A DNA stretch of 64,000 nt from NCBI GenBank assembly GCA_022648295.1, contig JALCME010000008.1, positions 1 through 64,000 of the forward strand, read 5' to 3'. The stretch is from Bacteroides sp. (GTDB lineage Bacteria; Bacteroidota; Bacteroidia; Bacteroidales; Bacteroidaceae). Position 1 is the stretch's first letter. The number at the start of each line of letters is the position of its first letter. Shown in pieces: positions 18,695 through 28,416 of this stretch. The notes under the pieces are model-generated. The model had not been told where the DNA came from. It saw only the letters and a program-made list of their open reading frames with translations, and did no database searches. The position numbers and the translations under genes are program-made.

Positions 18695-19882
18695 TCAAAA
18701 TTTATTAGAGGCAAATAAAATCACACAGCTTCCGTGATCATGTGAGTATATATCTATAGAAGACGTTCTTTTTCTGACATCAATGCCTTTAATCTTTTCC
18801 ATTATCATAAAATTTCGATTCTTATACTTTTCAGGAAGAGTAATGTTTAAAGTGCCTTTTCTTTTACAATTCACAAAAATGGCATCCTGACCATTTATGA
18901 TGCCTTCATAGCACAAAATATTATCATTATCTTTAAGGGGAGTTCTAAACCACGTATATACACCACTCCAAAAATCAAAATCTCCATATTTACGTGATTG
19001 ATCAGAAATAAGCTTATGGTAACACTTCCCATATGAGTTGCCAATAAATACAACATCAGAATCAGATACTTCAGCATGATTCCCCAAGCCATCTTTCAAT
19101 AAATAGGATGATTGATAAGCTATAGAATTTTTTTCAATGAAGCACCGGAAATAAGGATAATCTTGTTTAGTAAATCGCGAAACTTTAGATATTGGCGTCC
19201 AATCATAGTATTGGCCATTTGCTGTTAGAATAAAGACCTCATTCTCAAACATAGACTGCATACCATAGTATTTTCGTACAATAACAGGACTTTCATTCTT
19301 ATATTCATGTTTAACAGATACTTGAATATTATTTTTTATAATTTCATATGTAACACTTTCAATACAGAATATATCATTTAAAGAACTAATTCCCTCTTTT
19401 TCAGTAGCTCTTACCGGATTCAGAATATCGTTCTTTACTATAATTTTAATATTATCAGATAAGGCTAGCGTATCATGTTTTAATTCAAATCCATTTATAA
19501 AGACCCGATAACTAACATTCCTTGCAGTCCTAATCTCATTTTTATAGGAATGATTACCTCCGCACCATCCCCCTCCATTTATATCAAAGGGCCCAATATT
19601 ATCACTATAAGCCCAATTCAGAAGAGTCATAGGAATACTATCTGATATTGTGGAAGGAGAACAAAGACGATCATCTATTAAAGCGACTTTATAGAAGGTG
19701 AAAAGTTCATTAAACATACATTTTTTGAACCAATATAAAATATCGGCAGTACTATCCAGCTTAGATATAATATATATATTTTCACCTTCCTTTCTTATCC
19801 ACTGTGATCCGACATTCTGCCCCAAAAGTGGTAGAATCATCGATAAGTTCAATAATAGAGATACTATAATAGACTTGAACAT
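18695..19882 (-). CDS. Secreted protein of unknown function, last gene of the PUL
   Basis: 395 residues with a signal peptide (hydrophobic core then LLGQ). I do not recognise the family. The sequence is rich in aromatic and beta-strand segments. It has a glycine- and cysteine-containing motif 'GGGWCGGNHSYKNE' (about 105-118), a 'HEYKNESPVIVRKYYGMQSMF' region, 'FYGDFDFWSGVYTWFRTPL'-like aromatic patches and a C-terminal all-beta tail. His and Trp clusters of this sort could line a carbohydrate site. It follows the DUF4855 gene by 21 bp and ends at the shared terminator. A role in glycan degradation is inferred from position only. Confidence 0.75.
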   Translation of the reverse strand: MFKSIIVSLLLNLSMILPLLGQNVGSQWIRKEGENIYIISKLDSTADILYWFKKCMFNELFTFYKVALIDDRLCSPSTISDSIPMTLLNWAYSDNIGPFDINGGGWCGGNHSYKNEIRTARNVSYRVFINGFELKHDTLALSDNIKIIVKNDILNPVRATEKEGISSLNDIFCIESVTYEIIKNNIQVSVKHEYKNESPVIVRKYYGMQSMFENEVFILTANGQYYDWTPISKVSRFTKQDYPYFRCFIEKNSIAYQSSYLLKDGLGNHAEVSDSDVVFIGNSYGKCYHKLISDQSRKYGDFDFWSGVYTWFRTPLKDNDNILCYEGIINGQDAIFVNCKRKGTLNITLPEKYKNRNFMIMEKIKGIDVRKRTSSIDIYSHDHGSCVILFASNKF

Positions 19883-19903
19883 AAACTAATATATCCCTTT
19901 ACA

Positions 19904-21013
19904 TCATTTTATGACATACTTATGTCGTTTTGCTATAAGACCAGCTAATCGGTCCATTACTTCTTTATCTTTGATATTATCTGATTTATACATGCTAAGG
20001 ATAGCACTTCCACCACTATAATAAGCAATAGCTGATTTTCTGAACACATCCCATTTCTCAAAATAATCAAGATATGCAACAAAACGATTATAAAAAGAAT
20101 CCTTTGACTCGTATAAAGCTCTTTGGTCAAATTCCATTTCCATCCCCATATTGTGCTCCACGGCAAATTTGCATGCTTCATCTAATCGCTCATCAGGAAT
20201 AGATGCATTAAAAAAATGATTTGGCTGCTGATAGGCAATATCAAAGCCTAGCTCTTTCCAATTATCAGATCCACGTGCTTTCCAATATGGAATCCAATAA
20301 AGCTGTTTCTTTTGAGCATGAATATGGGCACTTAATGGTATGGTAATATCCTTACTTGATATAACGTCTTCTTCTACCCAATAAAAACCTGCTAATTCCA
20401 GATTTTTATAGCTTGCCTCTTTAAAACGAATCATCAATTCGCTTATATACCAATAAATTACGTCTAATTGATCCTGCCTATTCGAAAAATCCATCACCTT
20501 GCCATTCAATTCTCCCCAATCGGTCTGTCCAGGATGTGGCATTGGTAAACCTAAAACAATTTGATGTTTAAAATTAGGAGCTCCAATTTCCTCCTTTTGG
20601 GACTGTATACATTGGTCTAAAGCTGACAAAGATTTATTTTTTTCAAATATACGATCTAGCAACCATGTCCACTCCACTTTACGGGCATTTTTCTTAGTAT
20701 ACCCAGTTGCATAGCAATAACCCTTACCATCTGCAAATTCCAAAAAGAGAAATCCATCAAACAGCCAGTCTTTGTGCCCATCTTGATATTCATGTACCAC
20801 ATATGGAAGGAATTGATCAGCCGTCCAATCTAACCGATTGACTCCTCCCTGATAAATCAAAGCAAGATCAGAAATCTTATTATTTTTGTACTGGTTTTCT
20901 AATGGCTCTTGACTGCACCCCGTTCCAGTAACAAAAAACAAGAAAAAGCAAAAAACAGAAACCTTCTTAAAAAAGGAAGTCAACGCATAAGGTAAATTTA
21001 TTAGACACTTCAT
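19904..21013 (-). CDS. DUF4855 lipoprotein of the PUL
   Basis: 369 residues. The signal peptide ends in a lipobox-like GTGC, suggesting an outer-membrane lipoprotein. The DUF4855 domain opens with 'DLALIYQGGVNRLDWTADQFLPYVVH' and contains 'DWLFDGFLFLEF', 'YWYISELMIRFKEA', 'LAGFYWVEEDVISS' and 'YWIPYWKARG'. These alternate beta strands and acidic loops as in a TIM barrel. The family is found in carbohydrate loci but its activity is unassigned to my knowledge. The Glu pair in 'YWVEEDV' and an acidic C-terminal region are candidates for catalysis (inference). Confidence 0.8.
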   Translation of the reverse strand: MKCLINLPYALTSFFKKVSVFCFFLFFVTGTGCSQEPLENQYKNNKISDLALIYQGGVNRLDWTADQFLPYVVHEYQDGHKDWLFDGFLFLEFADGKGYCYATGYTKKNARKVEWTWLLDRIFEKNKSLSALDQCIQSQKEEIGAPNFKHQIVLGLPMPHPGQTDWGELNGKVMDFSNRQDQLDVIYWYISELMIRFKEASYKNLELAGFYWVEEDVISSKDITIPLSAHIHAQKKQLYWIPYWKARGSDNWKELGFDIAYQQPNHFFNASIPDERLDEACKFAVEHNMGMEMEFDQRALYESKDSFYNRFVAYLDYFEKWDVFRKSAIAYYSGGSAILSMYKSDNIKDKEVMDRLAGLIAKRHKYVIK

Positions 21014-21044
21014 ATTACTAAATATATTTTGTTTATAACTCTTT

Positions 21045-22145
21045 TTATTTTAATATTCCCTCTAATATGGGATACAATAGATTAACATACCGCATAAAAC
21101 CAACATCAGTAAAATGTATGCCATCTACAGTCGCCTCGCCATCTGTCCCTAACATGTTTTTAGATAATATCATAAATATATGAGTTTCACCCTCTTCTTT
21201 TAAAACTCTATATATATATCCTAATGCTTTATTCTTATCTGCAACTTCCTGGGCTATCTTCTGATCGAATACAGCATGGGTAAAAACAGGATCTTCGACA
21301 AAAATAATAGGAACATCTGGATGCTGCTTCCTAATTATCCGATAAAAGGGAATAGTTCGTTCTCTTATCTGACTAACAGAAGCATTAGGGATAAAATCAA
21401 GGACATAAATACTTGCATCAACTTGTCCTAGCACCTCTGCTATTTCCAAATCGAGAAAAGCATTGCCGCTAAATCCCAAATTTATGGTTTCACGGTTTAA
21501 TAATCGTGATATTATATTTGTAGATGCCATTCCCGGACGAGAAGCACATCCGCCCTCTAATATACTTGTTCCATAGAAAGCAATAGGCTTATTCCGATAG
21601 GATTTTTGAATCTTAGGTTGACTTATTTCGGCTAGAGAATCAATGCCGATTGACAGAGAAACAATTCCATCGTACAGTGGTAAATATAACATATATTCCC
21701 TTTCCTTTGCTTCCATATTGGCAATAATAACAGCATCATTCTGCTTTCCTGTAGGACGCCCACTATTCACAAAACGCCATTTTCCATCTTTCAAACAATA
21801 CAGATCAAGCCCCTTTACTCCCGTCGCTGTCATATGATTCATTGAGTTATTAAGTCTAACCTCCCATTTAGCACCGATCCTTGTTGAATTCGATCGAAAG
21901 CGGATAGACAACCCTGCCGTATTTTGACTTAAATTCCAAAGAGCAGGACGAATCTTATTTTTCAAAGAATCGGGTAAACGTGAATATAGAGGTCGGGAAT
22001 CCTTTATTGCCTTGCCTAATAATGGGAATTCAGCTGCATCGTAATAGACCATTTGCATGGAACTCTTTTGTACAGATAACGTATCCTCTGCATACATGTT
22101 AAAACTAACAAGAGTCATTATTAAGGCTGTAAAAAACAATTTCAT
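21045..22145 (-). CDS. SGNH/GDSL hydrolase with N-terminal GxDLY domain
   Basis: 366 residues from the ATG at 22145, chosen for its signal peptide (MKLFFTALIMTLVSFNMYA). The N-terminal beta-sandwich carries the GxDLY motif ('KGLDLYCL', about residue 115). The C-terminal SGNH domain has block I 'IAFYGTSILEGG' (catalytic Ser), block II 'NLGFSGNAF', block III-like 'LDFIPNAS' and block V 'DGIHFTDVGF' (Asp-x-x-His). This architecture is typical of Bacteroides PUL esterases that remove acyl groups from glycans. The acyl group here is not known. It begins 7 bp after the GH3 stop. Confidence 0.9.
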   Translation of the reverse strand: MKLFFTALIMTLVSFNMYAEDTLSVQKSSMQMVYYDAAEFPLLGKAIKDSRPLYSRLPDSLKNKIRPALWNLSQNTAGLSIRFRSNSTRIGAKWEVRLNNSMNHMTATGVKGLDLYCLKDGKWRFVNSGRPTGKQNDAVIIANMEAKEREYMLYLPLYDGIVSLSIGIDSLAEISQPKIQKSYRNKPIAFYGTSILEGGCASRPGMASTNIISRLLNRETINLGFSGNAFLDLEIAEVLGQVDASIYVLDFIPNASVSQIRERTIPFYRIIRKQHPDVPIIFVEDPVFTHAVFDQKIAQEVADKNKALGYIYRVLKEEGETHIFMILSKNMLGTDGEATVDGIHFTDVGFMRYVNLLYPILEGILK

Positions 22146-22152
22146 ATCATAT

Positions 22153-24474
22153 TTATTTTGAAGAAGTAACAATCATATTCATCGATTTCACTTTAGCAAC
22201 AGGAGCTAAGACTCTATTGACTTTCCACTTCTTTTCCGTAGATACATAATATGGAACAGACGCCCGTATATCATCCACGGAACTTCCAAATAAAACGTTA
22301 TATTTTCCTCTATCCATAGTCCAAGAAGAAGACCGTTCATCAAAAGAAGCTATATCATAATCAGAGAAAGTCATAATTACAACTTCACTTTCTCCTGCTG
22401 GCAATAACTTAGTCTTTGCAAAAGCCTTTAACTCATAAGTAGGTTTTTCTAGGTTCGATTGAGGTGCTTTCACATATAACTCAACCACTTCTCGTCCTGA
22501 TCGATCTCCAACATTAGTCACTTTTATTCTAGCTTCCCATTTTCCATTCTTACGCTTTACAACAGGACGATCATAGACAAATTTAGTATATGATAAACCA
22601 TAGCCAAATGGAAAAGAGACTAGTTTATTAAAAGTAGAGAAATATCTATATCCCACCCAAATTCCTTCTTCATAATTAGTATAATCAAAATCTTTTCCTT
22701 TAGTTATCTGTCCTACAATAGGAAAGTTTTTGGAAGAAGGGATATCTGTATATGCGCATGGAAAAGTCACAGGTAACTTCCCTGAAGGAGTAACTTTGCC
22801 TTTTAATACATCAGCAATAGCATTACCACATTCTTGTCCGGGGAACCATGCAAGTAAAATAGCATCAGGAAAATCTTTCCAAGAAACAGTCTCCATAACT
22901 CCACAGATATTCAGAATAACAACTACTTTTTTATTCTGTGCATGAAACTCTGTGCACACTTTTTTTATAAGATAGTGTTCCGCATCAGTTAAATAAAAAT
23001 CATCATTTAGAATACGGTCCGACTCTTCTCCTGATCCGCGTCCTATTACAATTATTGCCATATCTGATTTTTGCGCCTGTTCAGCTACAAGATTTTTATT
23101 TTTTCTAATATCCATCTCGGGTAGAACAGGACGAAAGTAAGACAACTTTTCCCAATCTTTTGCTTTTGGACTAATCATTAAAGAGTTTTGAAAATCCTTA
23201 TATTTTGAATATATATCTTTTAAAAAAGAGTCCACAACAAAACTTGCATTCTCTAATCCTTTCACAATATCAATAATATATGGTTTGTTTACATTTGAAG
23301 ATCCTGTGCCTCCAGCTATTGATTCATAAGCTGTTGCACCAAAGAGAGAGATTTTTTTAGTCTCATCGAAAGGTAAAGTGTTTCTTTCGTTCTTTAACAA
23401 AACCATACCTTGAGTAGCTACATCTCTTGATAGAATAGCATTCTTCTTTAAATCAGGATTATTGGAATATACATATTTTTTAAAACTAAGAGTCTTTGTT
23501 ATGTACTCCAAGATATGCTTAACAGAAAGATCAACATCCTTTTCTGACAAATTCCCCTTAGTAACCGCCTCCTCAATCTCCTTTACTTGTAATAATTCTC
23601 CAGGCATCATTAAATCTGTACCACCATGAACTTGATCAACTGTATTTCGTTTTTTATACCAATCAGTCATAACCATGCCTGTATAGTGCCACTCATCTCT
23701 AAGCACAGTCTTTAATAGCTCGGCATTTGCCTGTGTATAAACGCCACATAACTTATTATAAGATGACATCATAGTCCATGGAGATGATGTCCTAACACAT
23801 ATCTCAAAATTTCTAAGGTATATTTCTCTCAAAGCCCGTTGAGATACTCTTGCATCATTACCCAATTTATTGGTTTGCTGATTATTAGCAATAAAATGTT
23901 TAACACAAGCTGCTACTCCTTCGCTTTGAATTCCACGAACAACTCCTGCTCCCATTCTACCTGAAAGTACCGGATCTTCAGATAAATACTCGAAATTTCT
24001 ACCGCAGAGTGGATTTCTCATAATATTTATTCCCGGAGTTAGCAAAACATCAACGCCATATTCCCGAGCTTCATTCCCCATTGCCTTACCCTCTTGCGTA
24101 GCTAAATCAGTATCCCATGTCGAAGCAAGTAAAGTACTTGAAGGAAATGCGGTACAATAAGAAGTGTGTACATCTTTAGAACGAATAGGACTTATACGAA
24201 CACCCACGGGACCATCAGCCATGAGAGTCATTGGAATTCCCAAGCGGTCAAGAGCAATTGTATGCCCAGCTACTCCATCAACATTATGTGCTGTTTTTGA
24301 CAAGGGCATTGTTATCTCCGCTCCGACCAATAGCATAGCTTTCTCATGTAGAGTCATTGCTGCAATTATGTGATCTACAGACTTCGCATCTAATTGCGAA
24401 GCTCTTTGCGCATAACCTTCTTCGCATACTAAAACTAAGCAAATGATAGGAAACACTACCTGAAATTTCTTCAT
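22153..24474 (-). CDS. Glycoside hydrolase family 3 (beta-glucosidase type)
   Basis: Three-domain GH3 enzyme with signal peptide from the ATG at 24474 (MKKFQVVFPIICLVLVCEEGYAQ). The N-terminal barrel contains the nucleophile Asp in 'GMVMTDWYKKRNTVDQVHGG' and the substrate-binding 'CVKHFIANNQQ'. The second domain contains 'AGGTGSSNVN' and the likely acid/base Glu in 'IGRGSGEESDR'. A C-terminal fibronectin type III-like domain covers the last ~90 residues. Probably periplasmic exo-acting enzyme on a beta-linked sugar. GH3 includes glucosidases, xylosidases and others, and I cannot set the specificity. Confidence 0.95.
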   Translation of the reverse strand: MKKFQVVFPIICLVLVCEEGYAQRASQLDAKSVDHIIAAMTLHEKAMLLVGAEITMPLSKTAHNVDGVAGHTIALDRLGIPMTLMADGPVGVRISPIRSKDVHTSYCTAFPSSTLLASTWDTDLATQEGKAMGNEAREYGVDVLLTPGINIMRNPLCGRNFEYLSEDPVLSGRMGAGVVRGIQSEGVAACVKHFIANNQQTNKLGNDARVSQRALREIYLRNFEICVRTSSPWTMMSSYNKLCGVYTQANAELLKTVLRDEWHYTGMVMTDWYKKRNTVDQVHGGTDLMMPGELLQVKEIEEAVTKGNLSEKDVDLSVKHILEYITKTLSFKKYVYSNNPDLKKNAILSRDVATQGMVLLKNERNTLPFDETKKISLFGATAYESIAGGTGSSNVNKPYIIDIVKGLENASFVVDSFLKDIYSKYKDFQNSLMISPKAKDWEKLSYFRPVLPEMDIRKNKNLVAEQAQKSDMAIIVIGRGSGEESDRILNDDFYLTDAEHYLIKKVCTEFHAQNKKVVVILNICGVMETVSWKDFPDAILLAWFPGQECGNAIADVLKGKVTPSGKLPVTFPCAYTDIPSSKNFPIVGQITKGKDFDYTNYEEGIWVGYRYFSTFNKLVSFPFGYGLSYTKFVYDRPVVKRKNGKWEARIKVTNVGDRSGREVVELYVKAPQSNLEKPTYELKAFAKTKLLPAGESEVVIMTFSDYDIASFDERSSSWTMDRGKYNVLFGSSVDDIRASVPYYVSTEKKWKVNRVLAPVAKVKSMNMIVTSSK

Positions 24475-24531
24475 ACTCTTGATTACTCTTTCCATTATTA
24501 TTATTTTTGGTCAAACAATTCTTTTAGAAGG

Positions 24532-24562
24532 CCCCGATCCGAATTTATAGTTCGAATCAGGG
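24532..24562 (-). terminator. Intra-operon RNA hairpin between the DUF6259 and GH3 genes
   Basis: A 12-bp stem (24532-24543 with 24551-24562) that pairs fully only as minus-strand RNA, where two positions are G-U pairs. On the plus strand those positions mismatch. A short pyrimidine-A stretch follows, not a strong U-tract. It may be an attenuator or a processing/stability element separating the SusCD end of the operon from the downstream enzymes. Confidence 0.5.
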
Positions 24563-24591
24563 TTCCTACTGAAATCCAAACAACAAAATCA

Positions 24592-26628
24592 TCAATGGCC
24601 AATTCTAATCCCCATTAAACCATCAATTTCTATATATTTGTTATCAGGCAATAAGATGCGATGAGCAACATCGTCTATGTTGACAACAAATAAAACTTTT
24701 TCTCCTTTAGGTGTCATCCATTCAGTGGCATGAACAACATTTTGCTTTCCAAAAGTTGGAATGCTCTTCATTGGATTATCACCACCAGGTATAAATTCTT
24801 GTACAAAACGGCCTGCATTAAATAATTCATGTTGTTTACTCCGCAATTCAACTAATCGTTTTAAAAATATGGCCTCTTGCTTTGATTCATCTTTCATTAA
24901 TAACGTTGGGTCAACCCAACCAAGTTGAGAACCATATAAAAAACATTGCATATTTTCATAACGAAAATCACCTTTTGTCAACTTATCAGTCGGAGTATAA
25001 GTAAACGCACATGTGATAACTCGATCAGAATAAATAAGAGGAAATAAAGGCACTATTCTGCAATCATTATGAGGTGTATTTACCGTAAGTAATAAATCAA
25101 ACATATCAATATAGCATTCTGAATTTTCTTCTGATATCAATATATTATCTTTTTTCAAATGTCCATTTCTAATTGTATCGATCATTTTCCGGTACGCCAT
25201 ATACCAAAAATCACCTCCACCCTTCGCATGCCCATGATTCTCCGCCCAACAAGGCTGTGGTGCAGCAGCTGCTATTTGATCGATATACACTCCATCTGTT
25301 CTCAGTTCCTTCTGAATTTTATCTGTTAAACCTACAATAATTTTTTGCCACAAAGGGGACGCAGGACAAGTAACCGTATTTAAGACTTTAGATGTTGGAT
25401 ATATTTCGGTATATAATGTTCCATCAGCTTTACGGCAAGAAGCAGAAGCTCCATTTAGTTTATCATAACTTGGAGTGGCTGGATCCCATAAACGCCCATT
25501 AATATATGGAATAACTTGCCCTCCTCTCTCATGCACCTCATTTATCATCTCAGAGAAGTCCTCCTTAGCAGGGAAATAATCCGGATAATGAGTATCATAA
25601 GGATAATGATGCCAATAGTACCAATGTACACCAACACCTTTCCCATAATACTTTATAGCTTCATTGACTGCATGCATTACGGTATCATTTACACCTTTAG
25701 CCCTAATCCACAAATCTTTATTAGATAGCCATTTAGGAATATTCCGAGAGATTAAAGGCTTACTACCCCATTCCGTGGTAAATGTAAATGGCCGATACCA
25801 CTTTAAAGCTGCTCTTTGCCATCCATCTGCGGTATACCCCATCACCGTTTTCCATGGCAAATTAAAATCACAGTTTAAGCTATCTGTCCAACCTTCAGAT
25901 GCCACCACATCTGTAGTAAAAGTGACCATTTTTTCGTCACACACTGCGTTAAGAGTCTTTCCACATGCGTTTTTATCCTCAGTGGCATAATAAAAGGCCC
26001 CTTGAGAGTTGTGCATTAATAAAAGTTGCATTGATCCAGAATGTGAAGGATAATTTTCAGAATATGTTTGTAACTTCATATCATACTCATTTCCCCATCC
26101 TGCTGAAGTAATAATTTTACCATTCTCCGGGCTATTTAGCACAATATGAGGAAACTGCACATTAGTAATAACCCAACCTTTAGGCAAATTAGCATTAATC
26201 CCCCAATAAACTAATTCTGAATGATCCGGTAATGTAACAGACATATTAATTGGATATAATGGTCCATAAGAGAGTCTCATTTCCCACGTAAAGACAAGAG
26301 TTTTAGAACTCTTGTCATCTTTAACTTTATATCCTTTATAAATTCCATGTGAAGGAAGAAGTACCGGATTTTCACCCTTCGGTCCTTTATAAGTTAGTGC
26401 CCAAGGTACAGAGTTGAAACCTAGTGATGTTATTAAGTTTTTCCCACCTAAAGACATTGATTGAATATCAAAAGACGCTGCTTTAGGGAAAACAAGCTTA
26501 ACAAAATTATTTGATAAAACAATTTCATGATCTCTTTCAACTACAGTAGTATGAATTTGCGAAGAAAGAGAGGATATATTACCGATAATAAGAAGGATCA
26601 CAAAGATCCTTCTTATCATAAAGTTCAT
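24592..26628 (-). CDS. DUF6259 protein, putative glycoside hydrolase
   Basis: 678 residues from the ATG at 26628, one base after the SusD stop. Signal peptide then a beta-sandwich of about 270 residues, then a TIM-barrel-like region. That region has 'GVGVHWYYWHHYPYDTHYPDY', 'GGQVIPYINGRLWDP' and 'TDGVYIDQIAAAAPQPCW', where the Asp would fit a nucleophile. 'NILISEENSECYIDMFD' supplies a possible acid/base Glu, and a C-terminal beta domain ends the protein. The plan resembles GH36/GH31-like clans, but DUF6259 proteins are mostly uncharacterised. Catalytic assignments are inferred. Confidence 0.82.
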   Translation of the reverse strand: MNFMIRRIFVILLIIGNISSLSSQIHTTVVERDHEIVLSNNFVKLVFPKAASFDIQSMSLGGKNLITSLGFNSVPWALTYKGPKGENPVLLPSHGIYKGYKVKDDKSSKTLVFTWEMRLSYGPLYPINMSVTLPDHSELVYWGINANLPKGWVITNVQFPHIVLNSPENGKIITSAGWGNEYDMKLQTYSENYPSHSGSMQLLLMHNSQGAFYYATEDKNACGKTLNAVCDEKMVTFTTDVVASEGWTDSLNCDFNLPWKTVMGYTADGWQRAALKWYRPFTFTTEWGSKPLISRNIPKWLSNKDLWIRAKGVNDTVMHAVNEAIKYYGKGVGVHWYYWHHYPYDTHYPDYFPAKEDFSEMINEVHERGGQVIPYINGRLWDPATPSYDKLNGASASCRKADGTLYTEIYPTSKVLNTVTCPASPLWQKIIVGLTDKIQKELRTDGVYIDQIAAAAPQPCWAENHGHAKGGGDFWYMAYRKMIDTIRNGHLKKDNILISEENSECYIDMFDLLLTVNTPHNDCRIVPLFPLIYSDRVITCAFTYTPTDKLTKGDFRYENMQCFLYGSQLGWVDPTLLMKDESKQEAIFLKRLVELRSKQHELFNAGRFVQEFIPGGDNPMKSIPTFGKQNVVHATEWMTPKGEKVLFVVNIDDVAHRILLPDNKYIEIDGLMGIRIGH

Positions 26629-26629
26629 T

Positions 26630-28405
26630 TTACTTATAACCATCATTTTGTATAATATTTGGATCACGATCTATTTCAATTTGCGGAATAGGCCATAATG
26701 CGAATTTAGAATCCCAGTAACGATTTGCATCACGAACCTTTAGCTTGTCTTTATAATTTTCATATGACGCAATATCATTAAGATCATGTCTTGTATCTGT
26801 GACATAATTAGGAATATCAGTCATGCCTTCATACTTTATGGAAGAAAGAGGTATGCCATAGCATGGATGCTCATTTTCTAAATCTCCAATCCCCCATCTT
26901 CTCATATCTGCAAAATGGAGACCTTCCATGATTAATTCAACTTTTCTCTCACGACGAACTAATTGGCGCATCTTATCTTGACTATCCTTCTTATCATCTG
27001 AAACACTCGGCATACCAGCACGGTTGCGTACAGCATTGATAGCATCGTAAACAGATTGGTCTTTAAATTCTCCCAGTTCAATTTTAGCTTCTGCGTATGT
27101 CAACAAGATTTCTGCATAACGCATAACAGCAATATTACACGTTTGAGCACTTAAACTCTCTATTGTTTCTCCTGTATATTTCTGCCACAAATAGCCACAT
27201 CCCGCATTCACAAAACTAGTCCACGCAGCAGTACTATTTATATCTTTATTTGCACTATAGAACCAAAAATTCCCTGAGCCAGAATAAAATTTTGTCTGAG
27301 CATCATAAGCATTAATAATTACCTTATTAACCCCGGTTGTCGTATAATAATCCACAGTATCGTTATGCATACGTAATGTTGCTTCAAAACGTGGATCCCT
27401 ATTCCAATTCGGATGTTTAGGATCATATAAAGGAGACTCATCTATTCTTTTACCATCAACGCACTCATAAGTATCAGCCAATAAACTAGTCGGATGGCGC
27501 CCTGATTGTCCATAGTTACGGGAAGCCTGACCTAAACCAACCCAATGATAATTTTGTGTACCAGCACTCGAATACATCAATTCCCATAACATTTCATCAC
27601 GAACATCGCTTTTAGCCTGACCTGTTAAAGTAAATAAATCGCTATAATTAGCAGCTAGATGCCTTTTTCCGATCACTTTACCTGAAGATTCAGCCGCAAT
27701 CTTAAAATAATCACTTCCTTTACCATCATAATTCAAACTTCCCCCTAGCAATCCTGCACGTGCCTCCAAACCGTAAGCCACAGCTTTATCCACACGCCCT
27801 CTCTCTGAAGCCATCCAAGGCAAGTAGTTAGCTGCATCTTCCAGATCTTCTATTACGAAATCTAAGATTTTAACTTTTGATACTTTCGCAGCATCATACT
27901 CATCTACTGTAACAGGCTCTGTGAAGAAAGGTACATCACCCCAAGTAGATATTAAATTATAATAGGCATAAGCTCTCAATACTTTCGCCTCAGAATAATA
28001 TTGCTTAGCCGCATCACTCATATTAGAAATTCTTTTTGAAGCACCATAGATTACTGCATTGGCCCGCGCAATAATAGTATATAAAGAACTCCAATAAGCC
28101 TGAATTTTAGCATTATCAGGAGTACATCCCGCACCAGCCCCAATAGTAGTATTTTGGTTACGTTCAACACACAAACCTGTAAAATGATCTAAGTATATAA
28201 CAGTAGGACAATGTGAAGCAAATACATTATCCATATAAATGCAATTATATACTCCTACCACCCCATCACGAATCCCCGCTTCTGTCTCATAAAAACCATC
28301 AGAATCATATGACGGAGATCTTCTATCCAAAAAATCGGAACATGATGTAATCAAGAGTCCCACATAGAAGATAACAAATATCTTACTTAATTTATTTTTT
28401 TTCAT
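26630..28405 (-). CDS. SusD/RagB-family surface glycan-binding lipoprotein
   Basis: 591 residues. The signal peptide ends in the lipobox ITSC. 'DFLDRRSPSYDSDGFYETEAGIRDGVVGVYN' is the typical SusD N-terminus. TPR-like helices follow ('AKVLRAYAYYNLISTWGDVPF', 'RYAEILLTYAEAKIELGE', 'VRRERKVELIMEGLHFADMRRW') and the C-terminus is 'FALWPIPQIEIDRDPNIIQNDGY'. It caps the SusC transporter as a hinged lid and binds the oligosaccharide. It is 11 bp after SusC and translationally close to DUF6259. Confidence 0.96.
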   Translation of the reverse strand: MKKNKLSKIFVIFYVGLLITSCSDFLDRRSPSYDSDGFYETEAGIRDGVVGVYNCIYMDNVFASHCPTVIYLDHFTGLCVERNQNTTIGAGAGCTPDNAKIQAYWSSLYTIIARANAVIYGASKRISNMSDAAKQYYSEAKVLRAYAYYNLISTWGDVPFFTEPVTVDEYDAAKVSKVKILDFVIEDLEDAANYLPWMASERGRVDKAVAYGLEARAGLLGGSLNYDGKGSDYFKIAAESSGKVIGKRHLAANYSDLFTLTGQAKSDVRDEMLWELMYSSAGTQNYHWVGLGQASRNYGQSGRHPTSLLADTYECVDGKRIDESPLYDPKHPNWNRDPRFEATLRMHNDTVDYYTTTGVNKVIINAYDAQTKFYSGSGNFWFYSANKDINSTAAWTSFVNAGCGYLWQKYTGETIESLSAQTCNIAVMRYAEILLTYAEAKIELGEFKDQSVYDAINAVRNRAGMPSVSDDKKDSQDKMRQLVRRERKVELIMEGLHFADMRRWGIGDLENEHPCYGIPLSSIKYEGMTDIPNYVTDTRHDLNDIASYENYKDKLKVRDANRYWDSKFALWPIPQIEIDRDPNIIQNDGYK

Positions 28406-28416
28406 CGTACTAAGAA

